Positions 17,916 to 27,298 of a stretch of 64,000 bases of DNA are shown piece after piece; the stretch's first letter is position 1; each line of letters opens with the position of its first letter. Origin of the DNA: Fulvivirga ulvae (GTDB lineage: Bacteria > Bacteroidota > Bacteroidia > Cytophagales > Cyclobacteriaceae). The stretch spans positions 3,311,501 to 3,375,500 of the forward strand of contig NZ_CP089981.1 in the NCBI RefSeq assembly GCF_021389975.1. Direction: 5' to 3'. A program made the translations under genes and the position numbers. A model generated the notes under the pieces. That model was given only the letters and a program-made list of their open reading frames with translations. It was not told where the DNA came from and made no database searches.

Positions 17916-18665
17916 ATGACAAAATTAAAAGGAAAAGTAGCCATCATTACCGGGGCTAATAGCGGTATCGGACTCGCAACGGCCAAATTATTTGCTAAAG
18001 AGGGAGCAAAAGTGGTGATCACGGGCCGGAGAGAAGATGCCCTGCAACTGGCAGCGTCAGAGATTGAAGGAGAAGTGCTGCCCATACATGCTGATGCGGG
18101 CAAACTTGATGACATCAAAAAGGTGATCAGCACCACATTAGCAAAGTTCGGAAACATTGATATTTTATTTCCAAATGCAGGTATAGCGCCATTTCAACCT
18201 ATAGAGCATACTTCGGAAGAACTATTTGATGAGGTTATTGGCATCAACCTGAAGGGCCCGTTCTTTTTGGTAAAAGAGGCTTTGCCTTACCTTAATCAGG
18301 ATGGTGTGGTTATTTTCAATACCACCATTGCACAAACCAAAGGTTTTGCACACACAGGAGCATATGTTGCCTCCAAAGCCGGTTTGAGGTCTTTGGTACG
18401 TATACTCACTACTGAGCTAAAAGAGAAGGGCATTCGTTCTGTGGCGGTGAGTCCCGGCCCAATAGAGACTCCTATTTACAGTAAACTGGGCAAATCTGAG
18501 GCAGAAGTGGAAGAAATGGGTACAGCCTTTGCCTCACTTGTGCCTTTGGGTAGGTTCGGTTCTGCCGACGAGGTGGCAAAAACAGTTCTTTTTCTGGCCT
18601 CATCCGAAGCCTCTTTTGTCAATGGTACCGAGCTGGTTGTGGATGGCGGTCTAAGTATGGTTTAA
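17916..18665 (+). CDS. Short-chain dehydrogenase/reductase (SDR)
   Basis: A 249-residue classical SDR. It has the nucleotide-binding motif TGANSGIG near residues 13-20, ITGRRED supporting NADP(H) preference (two Arg after the second strand), PNAGIAP, and the catalytic YVASK. The residue 13 places before the catalytic Tyr, normally Ser, is Thr here (NTTIAQ). C-terminal AVSPGPIETPIY and NGTELVVDGG are standard. The substrate cannot be told from sequence. The gene follows a TetR regulator and probable operator, so expression is likely inducible. A terminator follows at 18700. Confidence 0.92.
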   Translation: MTKLKGKVAIITGANSGIGLATAKLFAKEGAKVVITGRREDALQLAASEIEGEVLPIHADAGKLDDIKKVISTTLAKFGNIDILFPNAGIAPFQPIEHTSEELFDEVIGINLKGPFFLVKEALPYLNQDGVVIFNTTIAQTKGFAHTGAYVASKAGLRSLVRILTTELKEKGIRSVAVSPGPIETPIYSKLGKSEAEVEEMGTAFASLVPLGRFGSADEVAKTVLFLASSEASFVNGTELVVDGGLSMV

Positions 18666-18699
18666 CACAAAGGTCTCAAGCGTATTTCTGTATTTCTAC

Positions 18700-18737
18700 T
18701 ACCCGGTTGGCTGTTATCACCTTCCGGGTATTTTTTT
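18700..18737 (+). terminator. Terminator of the SDR gene
   Basis: Arms TACCCGG and CCGGGTA followed by TTTTTTT. Confidence 0.75.
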
Positions 18738-18884
18738 CAAAAATTTATAGGAAACAATAGACATAACTTACATCCGTTCAATTCACTTTCCGGTGATGAT
18801 TTAATACTAAAAACCCACCTGTTTGCGGGATTTTTTTAACGATTAGATTTTGTACTTTGACTATTGGTCAAAAACAACAAAATC

Positions 18885-19850
18885 ATGTACAAAACAACAA
18901 AAAACAAACCCGGCATCGGGTTAAGGCGGCATGCCATTACCTGCGCCTTTCTGATCTTTACCTCCTTTGCATTTGCCTCCAATCCGGGCTTCAACTTTAT
19001 CAACAACAAGCAACAAACCACTATCAGGTTTAAGCTCATCGAAAATCTTGTGGTAATACCGGTAATGGTCAATGATAACTTAAAAGTAAACCTTGTTCTT
19101 GATACAGGAGGGCGGTCACTTATTCTTTTTGGTGAGGGATACAATAAATTGCTCACGGTGTTGCCAGATAAGGAGGTTAAGCTCAACGGGTATGGGCATC
19201 GGGAATACAGGCCGGGCAAATTATCGCCGGACAATAAAATATGTGTTTCAGACATACAGGGGCTGGGCATTGGTATTGTAGTTACTAACGATAAGCACTT
19301 TTTTCCCTATGTAGATGGTATGTCTATCAATGGCATTATCGGCTATCAGATATTTAGTCGCTTTATTGTTAAAATTGATTACCCTAACAGGGTTATAACT
19401 TTAACGGAACCTTTTGTCAGGCCCCAGGTCAATGAAGGATTTTACTCCACCGATCTTATTATAAAAGATACCAAGCCGTACATTAAAGTCAGGCTGGGAG
19501 TCGGCGAAGTAGAACGCGATGCTTTCCTTCACGTAGATACAGGTTCATCCCGCCAGATGATACTATTTTTAAAGGAAGGAGACCAGCAGCTGGAAGACTC
19601 TAAAGGTTATAGATGTCAAGTGGGCCGTGGACTAAACGGAACCATCCGGGGCTATAAAGGCAAGGGCCTGAGGCTGATAATGCCAGACAAAAATTTTGAC
19701 GATGTGGAGTCTTTCCTTTTAAGGCGGGAGTTCTCTAATCGTGAGTTGCAGGATGCATCCGGTACCATTGGCTCCGGTTTCCTGCAGGATTTTGTTATAG
19801 TGCTGGATTATGTCAATCAGAAATTTTACTATAAGCGGATAGTGACTTAA
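18885..19850 (+). CDS. Secreted retropepsin-like aspartic protease
   Basis: A 321-residue exported protein from the ATG at 18885 (MYKTTKNK). A TTG seven codons upstream is in frame but lacks support. Signal peptide HAITCAFLIFTSFAFA. It has two Asp-Thr-Gly motifs: VLDTGGRSLILFG near residue 67 and HVDTGSSRQMILF near 220, each followed by a hydrophobic strand. This suggests a two-lobed aspartyl protease made from duplicated retropepsin-like domains in one chain. INGIIGYQIFSRFIVKIDYPNRVITL and GSGFLQDFVIVLDYVNQKFYYK are the paired GxxFL...DY segments typical of the bacterial Asp_protease_2 family. Periplasmic or surface location is inferred; substrate unknown. Confidence 0.85.
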   Translation: MYKTTKNKPGIGLRRHAITCAFLIFTSFAFASNPGFNFINNKQQTTIRFKLIENLVVIPVMVNDNLKVNLVLDTGGRSLILFGEGYNKLLTVLPDKEVKLNGYGHREYRPGKLSPDNKICVSDIQGLGIGIVVTNDKHFFPYVDGMSINGIIGYQIFSRFIVKIDYPNRVITLTEPFVRPQVNEGFYSTDLIIKDTKPYIKVRLGVGEVERDAFLHVDTGSSRQMILFLKEGDQQLEDSKGYRCQVGRGLNGTIRGYKGKGLRLIMPDKNFDDVESFLLRREFSNRELQDASGTIGSGFLQDFVIVLDYVNQKFYYKRIVT

Positions 19851-19892
19851 AGCAGGGTGAGAAGGGGGCATTTTATCAGCCGCCTTCTGCCT

Positions 19893-20657
19893 TTATCCAT
19901 ATATTTCATTGAGCACTCCTGCCAGGCGTACGCCGGCCTGCGCTAATCTTAACTTTACGGTTGGCCAGTTATGGTATCGGTATTCGTAATTAAGGTTTTT
20001 GTGTTCCGGAATGTCATAAACCTGCTTTCTAAGAGCTATTGATTCATTTGCCCAGTCCCGGACACTGGAAGATTGCCATGTTTTAACCTGCTCATTGCTT
20101 ACATTATCTACAATGCTGGCCAATTCGGTATAGCTGTACATTTTCGAATCTATCATGTCGCTGTCCCATACTCGATGAAGGTTGGAGCTGTTCCAGAACC
20201 ATTCCAGTTTCACTTTATTGCCTCCCATATCTTCACCATAACCTACGTGTAAAGGTTGGTGAATATCACCGATAAGGTGTACCAGCATCTTGAGTTTTTC
20301 GGCTTCTTCTTTTTTTTGCAGGTTGCCTTGTTTTAATTCAGAGATCAGCCTTTCAATGGTTGCGATCACATCGCCTTCCGGATTTTTTTCGCTCTCCTCA
20401 TAGGTTTGTCCATCAGGAATGGTTACCCAGTGCCAGGCGTGTGTGTGGTCATATGAATTATCAGACTTGATATCGTCCATCCAGTTGCTCACTACGGCCA
20501 GAGATTCTCCGCCCAGTATTTCATTAATTTTTTTCTTGGCTCTTTTACTGAGATGGTTTTCTGCAATTTGTCCAACAGTGCGGTGCCCTATCATGCCCCA
20601 TCCGAAAACGTTGAGAGACAAGAAGGTACATAAAATTATTGCGATTTTTCTTATCAT
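19893..20657 (-). CDS. S1/P1 nuclease
   Basis: A 254-residue secreted zinc-dependent nuclease. After the signal peptide (MIRKIAIILCTFLSLNVFG) the mature chain begins WGMIGHRTVGQIAE; in this family the N-terminal Trp and the following His bind Zn. Further metal ligands are seen in HAWHWVTIPD, HLIGDIHQPLHVGYGEDMGGNKV and NLHRVWDSDMI. These enzymes cut single-stranded DNA and RNA and remove 3' phosphates, and probably serve nutrient scavenging outside the cell. Convergent with the protease gene upstream and collinear with hemA. Confidence 0.95.
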   Translation of the reverse strand: MIRKIAIILCTFLSLNVFGWGMIGHRTVGQIAENHLSKRAKKKINEILGGESLAVVSNWMDDIKSDNSYDHTHAWHWVTIPDGQTYEESEKNPEGDVIATIERLISELKQGNLQKKEEAEKLKMLVHLIGDIHQPLHVGYGEDMGGNKVKLEWFWNSSNLHRVWDSDMIDSKMYSYTELASIVDNVSNEQVKTWQSSSVRDWANESIALRKQVYDIPEHKNLNYEYRYHNWPTVKLRLAQAGVRLAGVLNEIYG

Positions 20658-20739
20658 GTTTTAGAAGTTAGGGTGCAAAGGAAAGTAAAATACTTCACCC
20701 TGAACACATGAAGAACGCATTTATTCCAAATAATAAAGA

Positions 20740-22008
20740 TTATTTAACCTGGTTTGGCTGTTTTTCCAGGTCAAACAGGTCGTTGAGTATGTCAATAAGT
20801 GTTTCAGCCTCTCCTCTTTTGCATGCAGCTTTTAATTGTAGCACGGGTAACTTCATCACTTTTTGCATCATGCTTTTGGTTACTTTGTCTACAATTTTTG
20901 CCTCTCTGGCGTCGGCATTCTTTAAATAGCGGGCAAGCTCCTCTTTTCTGATTTCCTCGAGAGCATTTTTCAACTTTTTGATTGTGGGGGAAACAATCAT
21001 TTCCTTCGACCAATCGTTGAATTCCAGTATAGCTTCAGCTATTATTTTCTCAACTTCCGGTATGGCCGCAGTACGTTTCTCCAATGCCTCGGAAGCCTTG
21101 CTTTGAATGTTATCTATGTTATAGACCAGTGCACCGGGTATGTCTTCAATAGACACCTCTATACTTCTTGGCACTGACAGGTCAATAAAAAATTTGAATG
21201 ACAGGATCTCAAGCTTTTCAGCTACCTCTTTGGTGATGAAAGGACTTTCTGTAGCGATCGACGATACGACTACGTCAGCATTCTGAATAGCATCAAGGGC
21301 AGTACTAAAAGGAACAGTTTTGAAACCACATTCACCTGCAAGGGCTATAGCTTTTTCTTCTGTACGGTTGGTAATGGTAACATGGCTGATCTTAGAGTCA
21401 ACCAGGTTACGACATACATCCCTGCCAATTTCGCCTAAGCCTAATATCAATACCCGTGGGTCTTTAATTTCGGAAGTGATGTCTTCTATTAATTCTTTGG
21501 TGGCATAAGAAACACTGGCCGCCCCGTCACGGAACGAAGTTTCCTGCACTACTCTTTTATTCGTAAAAAATATAGTGTGCATTAACCTGTGTAGAAATGG
21601 CCCTGCCATGTCTTCATCTGCAGTCCATTGATAGGCCTTCTTTACCTGGTTTGATATCTGCAGGTCTCCTACAACCTGAGCTTCAAGCCCCATGGAAACT
21701 TTAAACAGTCGCTCTACTGCAACGTTATGCTTCTTATAAGAAATAAAGTATTCTGATATAGGTGTGTCTATACCTTTGATCAGGCTAATGCCCTGTAAGA
21801 TCTCTTTGGTAAGCTCTTTCTTACAGCTATAGTAAATTTCGGTGCGGTTGCATGTTGATAACACCAGGACATCCGTTGCCTGTGTAAACTCATTCATGAA
21901 CTTCATTAATCGCTTGGCATGTGCCTCATCCAGTGCCAACTTCTCCCTGATCTCAAGTGGGGTATTCTTAAATGATAAACCGAGTACCTTAAATGTTTCC
22001 TGCATCAC
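20740..22008 (-). CDS. hemA: Glutamyl-tRNA reductase
   Basis: A 422-residue enzyme that reduces Glu-tRNA(Glu) to glutamate-1-semialdehyde, the first step of C5 haem synthesis. Visible: catalytic Cys in LSTCNRTEIYY near residue 54, GLEAQVVGDLQISNQVKKAY, the NADPH-binding Rossmann segment ILGLGEIGRDV, VVSSIATESPFI, and a C-terminal dimerisation helix (NALEEIRKEELARYLKNAD). Length is normal. The start has two Met codons in tandem; the promoter at 22024-22054 fits either. Confidence 0.96.
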   Translation of the reverse strand: MMQETFKVLGLSFKNTPLEIREKLALDEAHAKRLMKFMNEFTQATDVLVLSTCNRTEIYYSCKKELTKEILQGISLIKGIDTPISEYFISYKKHNVAVERLFKVSMGLEAQVVGDLQISNQVKKAYQWTADEDMAGPFLHRLMHTIFFTNKRVVQETSFRDGAASVSYATKELIEDITSEIKDPRVLILGLGEIGRDVCRNLVDSKISHVTITNRTEEKAIALAGECGFKTVPFSTALDAIQNADVVVSSIATESPFITKEVAEKLEILSFKFFIDLSVPRSIEVSIEDIPGALVYNIDNIQSKASEALEKRTAAIPEVEKIIAEAILEFNDWSKEMIVSPTIKKLKNALEEIRKEELARYLKNADAREAKIVDKVTKSMMQKVMKLPVLQLKAACKRGEAETLIDILNDLFDLEKQPNQVK

Positions 22009-22023
22009 TATAATTTACGCCTG

Positions 22024-22054
22024 CAAATTTAATTAGTATAGAATTACTTTGAAA
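22024..22054 (-). promoter_or_regulatory. Bacteroidota-type promoter of hemA
   Basis: Read on the minus strand: TTTC-N19-TAAATTTG, matching the consensus TTTG-N19-TAnnTTTG at all but one position, with the -7 element 16 bp before the start codon. Confidence 0.6.
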
Positions 22055-22239
22055 ATTAGTCTTGCTATTTATATTGTTTTCAAATAGTAACCACAAATAT
22101 ATTATGACTTTTGAGTCGAAAATATGACCATGATCAGTTTTATAACTTATTTTCCTCACCCCTACGCAAATAATTTGCATTGGGTTGGCTTTTAGTCAAA
22201 TAAAAGAATATCATTATAACCTGCTCAACTGTTATAATA

Positions 22240-23163
22240 ATGATAAAGTTTCAACTGTGGTTACGTAGTGTATTCGGTATATCAAAATCTGAATCCACAG
22301 GACTACTTATTTTATTGCCTTTGGCTTTTTTCCTTGTGTTTGCACCTTCAGCCATAAAGAGGTTGCTTGGTGACAGGGTGGATCTTAGTGAGGAAGAGCA
22401 TCGGCTAAACGAGCTGATTGAGCAAATGGAGGTTGATACAGCTATACCTGATAAGGAGGAGTTCAGATATAAAATGTTTGACCCTAATTATGTTTCCACC
22501 CAGGAGCTGGAGCAGATGGGAGTGAGCAAAGCAGCAGCAAATAACTGGGAAAGGTACCTGGCCAGTGGTGGCAGGTTTAATAAGGTCGGTGACATTAAAA
22601 AAGTTTATGGTTTAAGCACCAGGACGTTTGACAGAATCAGGGACTATGTCAACATTAGGCAGCCAGCAGACAGGGAATTGCCACCGGTATACAAGAAAAA
22701 ACCCAAAGAGGAAAGTGGGTTGCCGGTAGTTGCCCATACACGGGATAATAAAGAAAAAAATCATCCTTTTGACCTGAACGAGGCAGATACCATCACCCTT
22801 AAACAATTAAAAGGCATTGGGTCTGTTTATTCAGGAAGAATAGTCAGATACAGGGAAAGTCTGGGAGGTTTTGTGAGCAAAGATCAATTGAAAGAAGTTT
22901 GGGGGTTGAACGATGCCATACTTAAGCAACTGGACACACTGGCTTATATTAATGACCCATTGACGGGTATTCGCCTCCTACCTGTAAATGATGTTACGGA
23001 GCAACAACTGGCTTCGCATCCCTACCTATCGAACAAACAGGCTGCAGCTATTGTTGCTTACAGGTATCAGCACGGTAAGTTTCGCACGGTCAATGACTTA
23101 TACAATATCCATAGGCTGGACTCGTTAGTAATTGCTAAAATTTCTCCTTACCTGGAATTTTAA
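22240..23163 (+). CDS. Helix-hairpin-helix (ComEA-like) protein with N-terminal membrane anchor
   Basis: A 307-residue protein. One N-terminal TM helix (TGLLILLPLAFFLVFAPS) is followed by a linker and several HhH repeats: VSTQELEQMGVSKAAANNWERYL near 85-110, FDLNEADTITLKQLKGIGSVYSGRIVRYRE near 175-205, and LNDAILKQL to LASHPYLSNKQAAAIVAYRYQHG near 225-280. The LNEADT..L..L.GIG.....RIV.YRE pattern is that of ComEA and related DNA-binding proteins. Bacteroidota carry this form commonly, with a membrane anchor in place of a secreted domain. A role in DNA uptake or DNA handling at the membrane is inferred only. Confidence 0.85.
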   Translation: MIKFQLWLRSVFGISKSESTGLLILLPLAFFLVFAPSAIKRLLGDRVDLSEEEHRLNELIEQMEVDTAIPDKEEFRYKMFDPNYVSTQELEQMGVSKAAANNWERYLASGGRFNKVGDIKKVYGLSTRTFDRIRDYVNIRQPADRELPPVYKKKPKEESGLPVVAHTRDNKEKNHPFDLNEADTITLKQLKGIGSVYSGRIVRYRESLGGFVSKDQLKEVWGLNDAILKQLDTLAYINDPLTGIRLLPVNDVTEQQLASHPYLSNKQAAAIVAYRYQHGKFRTVNDLYNIHRLDSLVIAKISPYLEF

Positions 23164-23275
23164 AAACTCATCACTTCGCTGTTTAGGCAGAATGTGTGTT
23201 GGGTTTATTTCATAAATTTGCGATTCTAAAAATCGATAGAAATTGTTATATTTTTCATTCTATAACAGCTAACAA

Positions 23276-26200
23276 ATGCACGAACTGCTAAAATCATATC
23301 TTAAGCGGCTTACCAATCTTTCCGGTAACAACAGATCTCTGCTTCTGTTGCGTTTGCCTGCGGAGCAGTTTATTGATGTGCATGACTTCAATTTCATTAC
23401 CAAAGGGGGCTCTTTTAGTATTATCGAATCCATGATTGCTGGTAAGACAGTAACCCTTGGCCCGCAAATGGACAGCCGCGATGAGGATGCCAACCGAATG
23501 AGCAGAAAACTGAAGAAACTTTCCCGACTGGATCAATTCATTTATGAAGAAAGGGGCTCTAAAGACTTATATATTGGCTGGCCATTTGTGAGAGGAAAAC
23601 TTTCTGATGGTACGCTTATCCGCTGTCCGGTGTTGTTTTTTCCTGTGGAAGTGGCTGCAGTTGATAAACAATGGAAGCTCAAGCAGCGCCGCGATGCAGG
23701 GGTTACGCTGAACAAATCGTTCTTACTTGCTTACGCACATTATAACAAAGTACCTGTTTCCGATGATCTGTTGGATCGTAACCTGGAAGATTTTGACACG
23801 GATAGTACCATTTTCAGAACATCTTTATACCAACTGTTTAAGGATAGTCTTATTGAAGTAAACTTCAACCAGGAGAATTTCAGGGATGAGCTTACCGGGT
23901 TTACGGAATTTAAGAAACCTGACTTTGAGAAGAACGAAAAAGATGGTGAGCTGAAGATGTACCCTGAAGCTGTGTTGGGTATATTTCCGCAAGCAGGGTC
24001 ATACCTGGTGCCTGACTATATGCATCTGATCGAAAACAATCATGTAAAAGATATTGAAGAGTTTTTTCAGGCACGGTCTGTTTATGAAGAATCAAAAGGG
24101 CAGGGGCCGGACTACTACTTTTTAAAGAGTGTGGATGAAGAAAAGACCTTTACACCTTTTAAAATGGATGCTTACCAGGAGAATGCACTCAAGGCCATTA
24201 AAAAAGGAAACTCTATAGTAGTGCAAGGGCCTCCGGGTACCGGTAAATCCCAGCTGATATGCAACCTCGTGGCGGATCATGTAGCGATAGGAAAAAAAGT
24301 GTTGGTGGTTTGCCAGAAGCGTGCTGCACTTGATGTGGTTTACGACAGGATGGATGAAAAGGGAATGATAGATTTTCTGGGCCTGGTCCATGACTTCAGA
24401 AATGACAGGAAAGAGATCTATCATAAAATAGCTCGCCAGATTGAGCGTCTTGACGAGTATAAAATGAAGAACAATGGCCTGGATGCCATTCAACTGGAAC
24501 GAAAATTCCTGCAGGTGAGCAGGAGGATCGACCAGATCACCGAAGAGATGGAGGAGTTTAAATTCGCTCTATTCGATGAAAGTGAATGTGGTGTGGCTGT
24601 AAAAGAGCTTTACCTTACCTCTTATATTGATGAGCCTACCGTAAACCTGAAGCAGGAGTATACCCATTTTAAGTTTGATGAGCTCGCGTCTTTCATCACC
24701 CGTCTGAGAAACTACGCTGGTTATGCCCAGCTTTTTAACAGGTCAGGCTATGAGTGGCTCGACAGAAAATCTTTTGAAAATTTTACCGTAGCCGATTTAC
24801 AGCGATTCAATCAAATACTGGATGAAATACCAATGTATCAGGAAGAAATAGCTGATCAACTGGAGCAAATCACCGGCTCGAGGCTCACACTTGATGACTG
24901 TGAAACCATATTGAATAAGAGGGAATATGTGGTGGAGATGTTGGGAATATTGAAGAATAAGAAAACATATGAGTATTTCCAGCATATGATGTCTTTCTCC
25001 GATAGTGAAACCAGCAACCTTTGGCTATCCAATACAGAGCGGGTGCTGATGGAATGCTATAAGGGAACCGGCCCTGAGACAAGTCTGCCTTCTGATCAGT
25101 TAGGCAAGTTTCAGGAAGTGCTTCAACGAAATATGGTGGCACGCAAAAGTCTCCTTAGGCTTGTTCAATGGAGGCTGTTTTCTAAAGACAAGTTTTATAT
25201 CAAGCGTGTATTGGTGGAAAATAACCTTAAGAGAAGTCGGGAAGGGTTTAACACCATGGTGGAAAAAATTGACAACCGGTTGAACCTGGAACATAATCTC
25301 ACCAAAATCAGGAAGAGAGAATGGCTGACCGATGTACCAAAAAGCTATGAGAAAGTACATTTGCAAAACTGGTTCCACCTGCAAAAACTGTCTGTGAAGG
25401 CAAAGCTTATATTTAGCTCTCTTCGCAATTTTAAAGAGTACTTCAACGTGCAGAAGCTGACCTATGAAGAACTGAAACATAAGCTTGAGGAGCTTTACAC
25501 GGTAATAAAGGAGATACCACTGAAAAAGGCAGAATGGCTGATATACCTTACAAACAGCCAGATAACCAATATAACACAGAATACTGAGCTCGCGGAAAAA
25601 CTTAAGGCTATACTGAGAAAGGACTTTGACGCTTTATGCGAATATGATAAGATAAGGACAAAGTTAACAGGGCAGGAAATACAGGTTATCGATAAAGTGA
25701 TCGAAGCGGCTGAAGACTATAGCCCGGACTCCATTGAAAAGCTGTTTCAGAATAGTTTGCGAATATCCTGGATCGAACATATAGAAACAAAATATCCTGT
25801 TTTGAGGTCCGTTTCTTCACTCAAATTCCAACAGCTGGAGGCCGAGCTGCAGAACCTTGTAAGGGAAAAACTGATGGTGAGTAATGATATGCTGCTACTC
25901 AGGGCTCGGGAGAGGACTTATGAAAATGTAGAATATAACAGGCTCAATAATATGGTCACTTACCGTGATCTTTACCACCAGGCTACCAAGAAACGAAGGG
26001 TATGGCCATTAAGAAAGATTATTGCAAATTATTATGAAGAACTGTTTCAGCTGATACCCTGCTGGATGGCATCACCCGAGTCGGTTTCTGCAATTTTTCC
26101 TATGACGGAAATATTTGATCTGGTAATTTTCGATGAGGCATCGCAGTGTTTTGTTGAGCGCGGTATCCCGGCAATGTATCGTGGCAGGCAGGTGATGGTA

Positions 26201-27298
26201 GCAGGAGATAACAAGCAGCTAAGGCCCAATGACCTTTATCAGGCGCGCTACGAAGAAGAAACAGATGATGATCCGGCACTGGAAGTGGACTCATTGCTGG
26301 AGCTGGCCGGCCACCATCTGATGAACGTGCAACTAAAAGGGCACTACCGCAGTAAATCCCTCGATCTGATAGATTTTTCAAACCGTCATTTTTACGATGG
26401 CAATCTGAAGTTACTTCCTGATCATCAGGTTGTCAATAAGAATGAACCGGCCATAAAGTATATTAAGGTCGACGGAGTATGGGATAACAACATCAATCAT
26501 GAAGAAGCGGTAAAGGTGGTTGATATACTCGTGGATGTTTTAAAAACCGATGCATCCAGGCAGGTAGGTGTGGTGACTTTCAATGCACGTCAGCAGCAAC
26601 ATATTATAGATATTCTGGATCAAAAGTGTATGGATGAGCAGATTGTAATTCCTGCGACCTGGTTCGTAAAGAATATTGAAAATGTACAGGGTGATGAGAA
26701 AGATATTATTATCTTTTCAACTGCTTATGCGCCTGACAGCAGTGGCCGTATGATGATGCAGTTTGGTAACCTTAATGCTGTAAGTGGAGAAAACAGATTG
26801 AATGTAGCTGTTACCAGGGCACGTGAAAAAATTATTATAGTAAGTAGCATCATGCCTGGCCAGTTGAAAGTAGAAGGCGCTAAGAATGAAGGCCCTAAAC
26901 TATTGAAGGCATACCTTGAATATGCATGGGATGTCTCCGAAGGTAATTTTAAGGCCGTTCCTTATCCGGAGAAGAACCATCACACGGAATGGTATCTGAA
27001 GAAAAAGCTTGAAGAGTGGAGTAAATCGGTTCCCAAAGGCTTTCAGTTGGTAGAGGAGTTGCCCTTTGGAGATCTTACGGTGAAAAATGGCAACCATTAC
27101 CTCGGCTTGCTTATCACTGATGATGATCTTTATTACCAAAGTATTTCGGTCAAAGATCTGCATGTTTATACGCCCTTTACCCTGAGCAAGAAAAACTGGA
27201 ATTTCAAAGGTCTTTATAGTCGTGAATATTGGCATAACCGTGAGCAGGTTGAGGAGGCAATACTAAAATTCGTAGCGCATCATAATGTTGAAATTTAA
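23276..27298 (+). CDS. Large SF1 helicase-like ATPase (AAA_11/AAA_12 type)
   Basis: A 1340-residue protein of the UvrD/Upf1-like superfamily 1. Walker A GPPGTGKSQL at residues 318-327; Walker B IFDEASQC around Asp953; GDNKQLRP (motif III) soon after; YRSKSLDLIDFSN; VGVVTFNARQQQ; NVQGDEKDIIIFS (motif V) and NVAVTRAREKIIIVSS (motif VI). About 600 residues of charged helical sequence separate motifs Ia and II. The N-terminal 300 residues resemble those of large bacterial DNA/RNA helicases of unknown role. The C-terminus may hold a nuclease-like fold, but I see no clear PD-(D/E)xK motif. It overlaps the next gene by 14 bp. Related helicases occur in stress, repair and defence settings; this neighbourhood gives no defence partner. 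Confidence 0.85.
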   Translation: MHELLKSYLKRLTNLSGNNRSLLLLRLPAEQFIDVHDFNFITKGGSFSIIESMIAGKTVTLGPQMDSRDEDANRMSRKLKKLSRLDQFIYEERGSKDLYIGWPFVRGKLSDGTLIRCPVLFFPVEVAAVDKQWKLKQRRDAGVTLNKSFLLAYAHYNKVPVSDDLLDRNLEDFDTDSTIFRTSLYQLFKDSLIEVNFNQENFRDELTGFTEFKKPDFEKNEKDGELKMYPEAVLGIFPQAGSYLVPDYMHLIENNHVKDIEEFFQARSVYEESKGQGPDYYFLKSVDEEKTFTPFKMDAYQENALKAIKKGNSIVVQGPPGTGKSQLICNLVADHVAIGKKVLVVCQKRAALDVVYDRMDEKGMIDFLGLVHDFRNDRKEIYHKIARQIERLDEYKMKNNGLDAIQLERKFLQVSRRIDQITEEMEEFKFALFDESECGVAVKELYLTSYIDEPTVNLKQEYTHFKFDELASFITRLRNYAGYAQLFNRSGYEWLDRKSFENFTVADLQRFNQILDEIPMYQEEIADQLEQITGSRLTLDDCETILNKREYVVEMLGILKNKKTYEYFQHMMSFSDSETSNLWLSNTERVLMECYKGTGPETSLPSDQLGKFQEVLQRNMVARKSLLRLVQWRLFSKDKFYIKRVLVENNLKRSREGFNTMVEKIDNRLNLEHNLTKIRKREWLTDVPKSYEKVHLQNWFHLQKLSVKAKLIFSSLRNFKEYFNVQKLTYEELKHKLEELYTVIKEIPLKKAEWLIYLTNSQITNITQNTELAEKLKAILRKDFDALCEYDKIRTKLTGQEIQVIDKVIEAAEDYSPDSIEKLFQNSLRISWIEHIETKYPVLRSVSSLKFQQLEAELQNLVREKLMVSNDMLLLRARERTYENVEYNRLNNMVTYRDLYHQATKKRRVWPLRKIIANYYEELFQLIPCWMASPESVSAIFPMTEIFDLVIFDEASQCFVERGIPAMYRGRQVMVAGDNKQLRPNDLYQARYEEETDDDPALEVDSLLELAGHHLMNVQLKGHYRSKSLDLIDFSNRHFYDGNLKLLPDHQVVNKNEPAIKYIKVDGVWDNNINHEEAVKVVDILVDVLKTDASRQVGVVTFNARQQQHIIDILDQKCMDEQIVIPATWFVKNIENVQGDEKDIIIFSTAYAPDSSGRMMMQFGNLNAVSGENRLNVAVTRAREKIIIVSSIMPGQLKVEGAKNEGPKLLKAYLEYAWDVSEGNFKAVPYPEKNHHTEWYLKKKLEEWSKSVPKGFQLVEELPFGDLTVKNGNHYLGLLITDDDLYYQSISVKDLHVYTPFTLSKKNWNFKGLYSREYWHNREQVEEAILKFVAHHNVEI

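Noticed and set aside
18864..18884. TTG start giving seven extra residues for the aspartic protease
   Set aside because: The ATG at 18885 gives a normal signal peptide start; no ribosome site favours the TTG.
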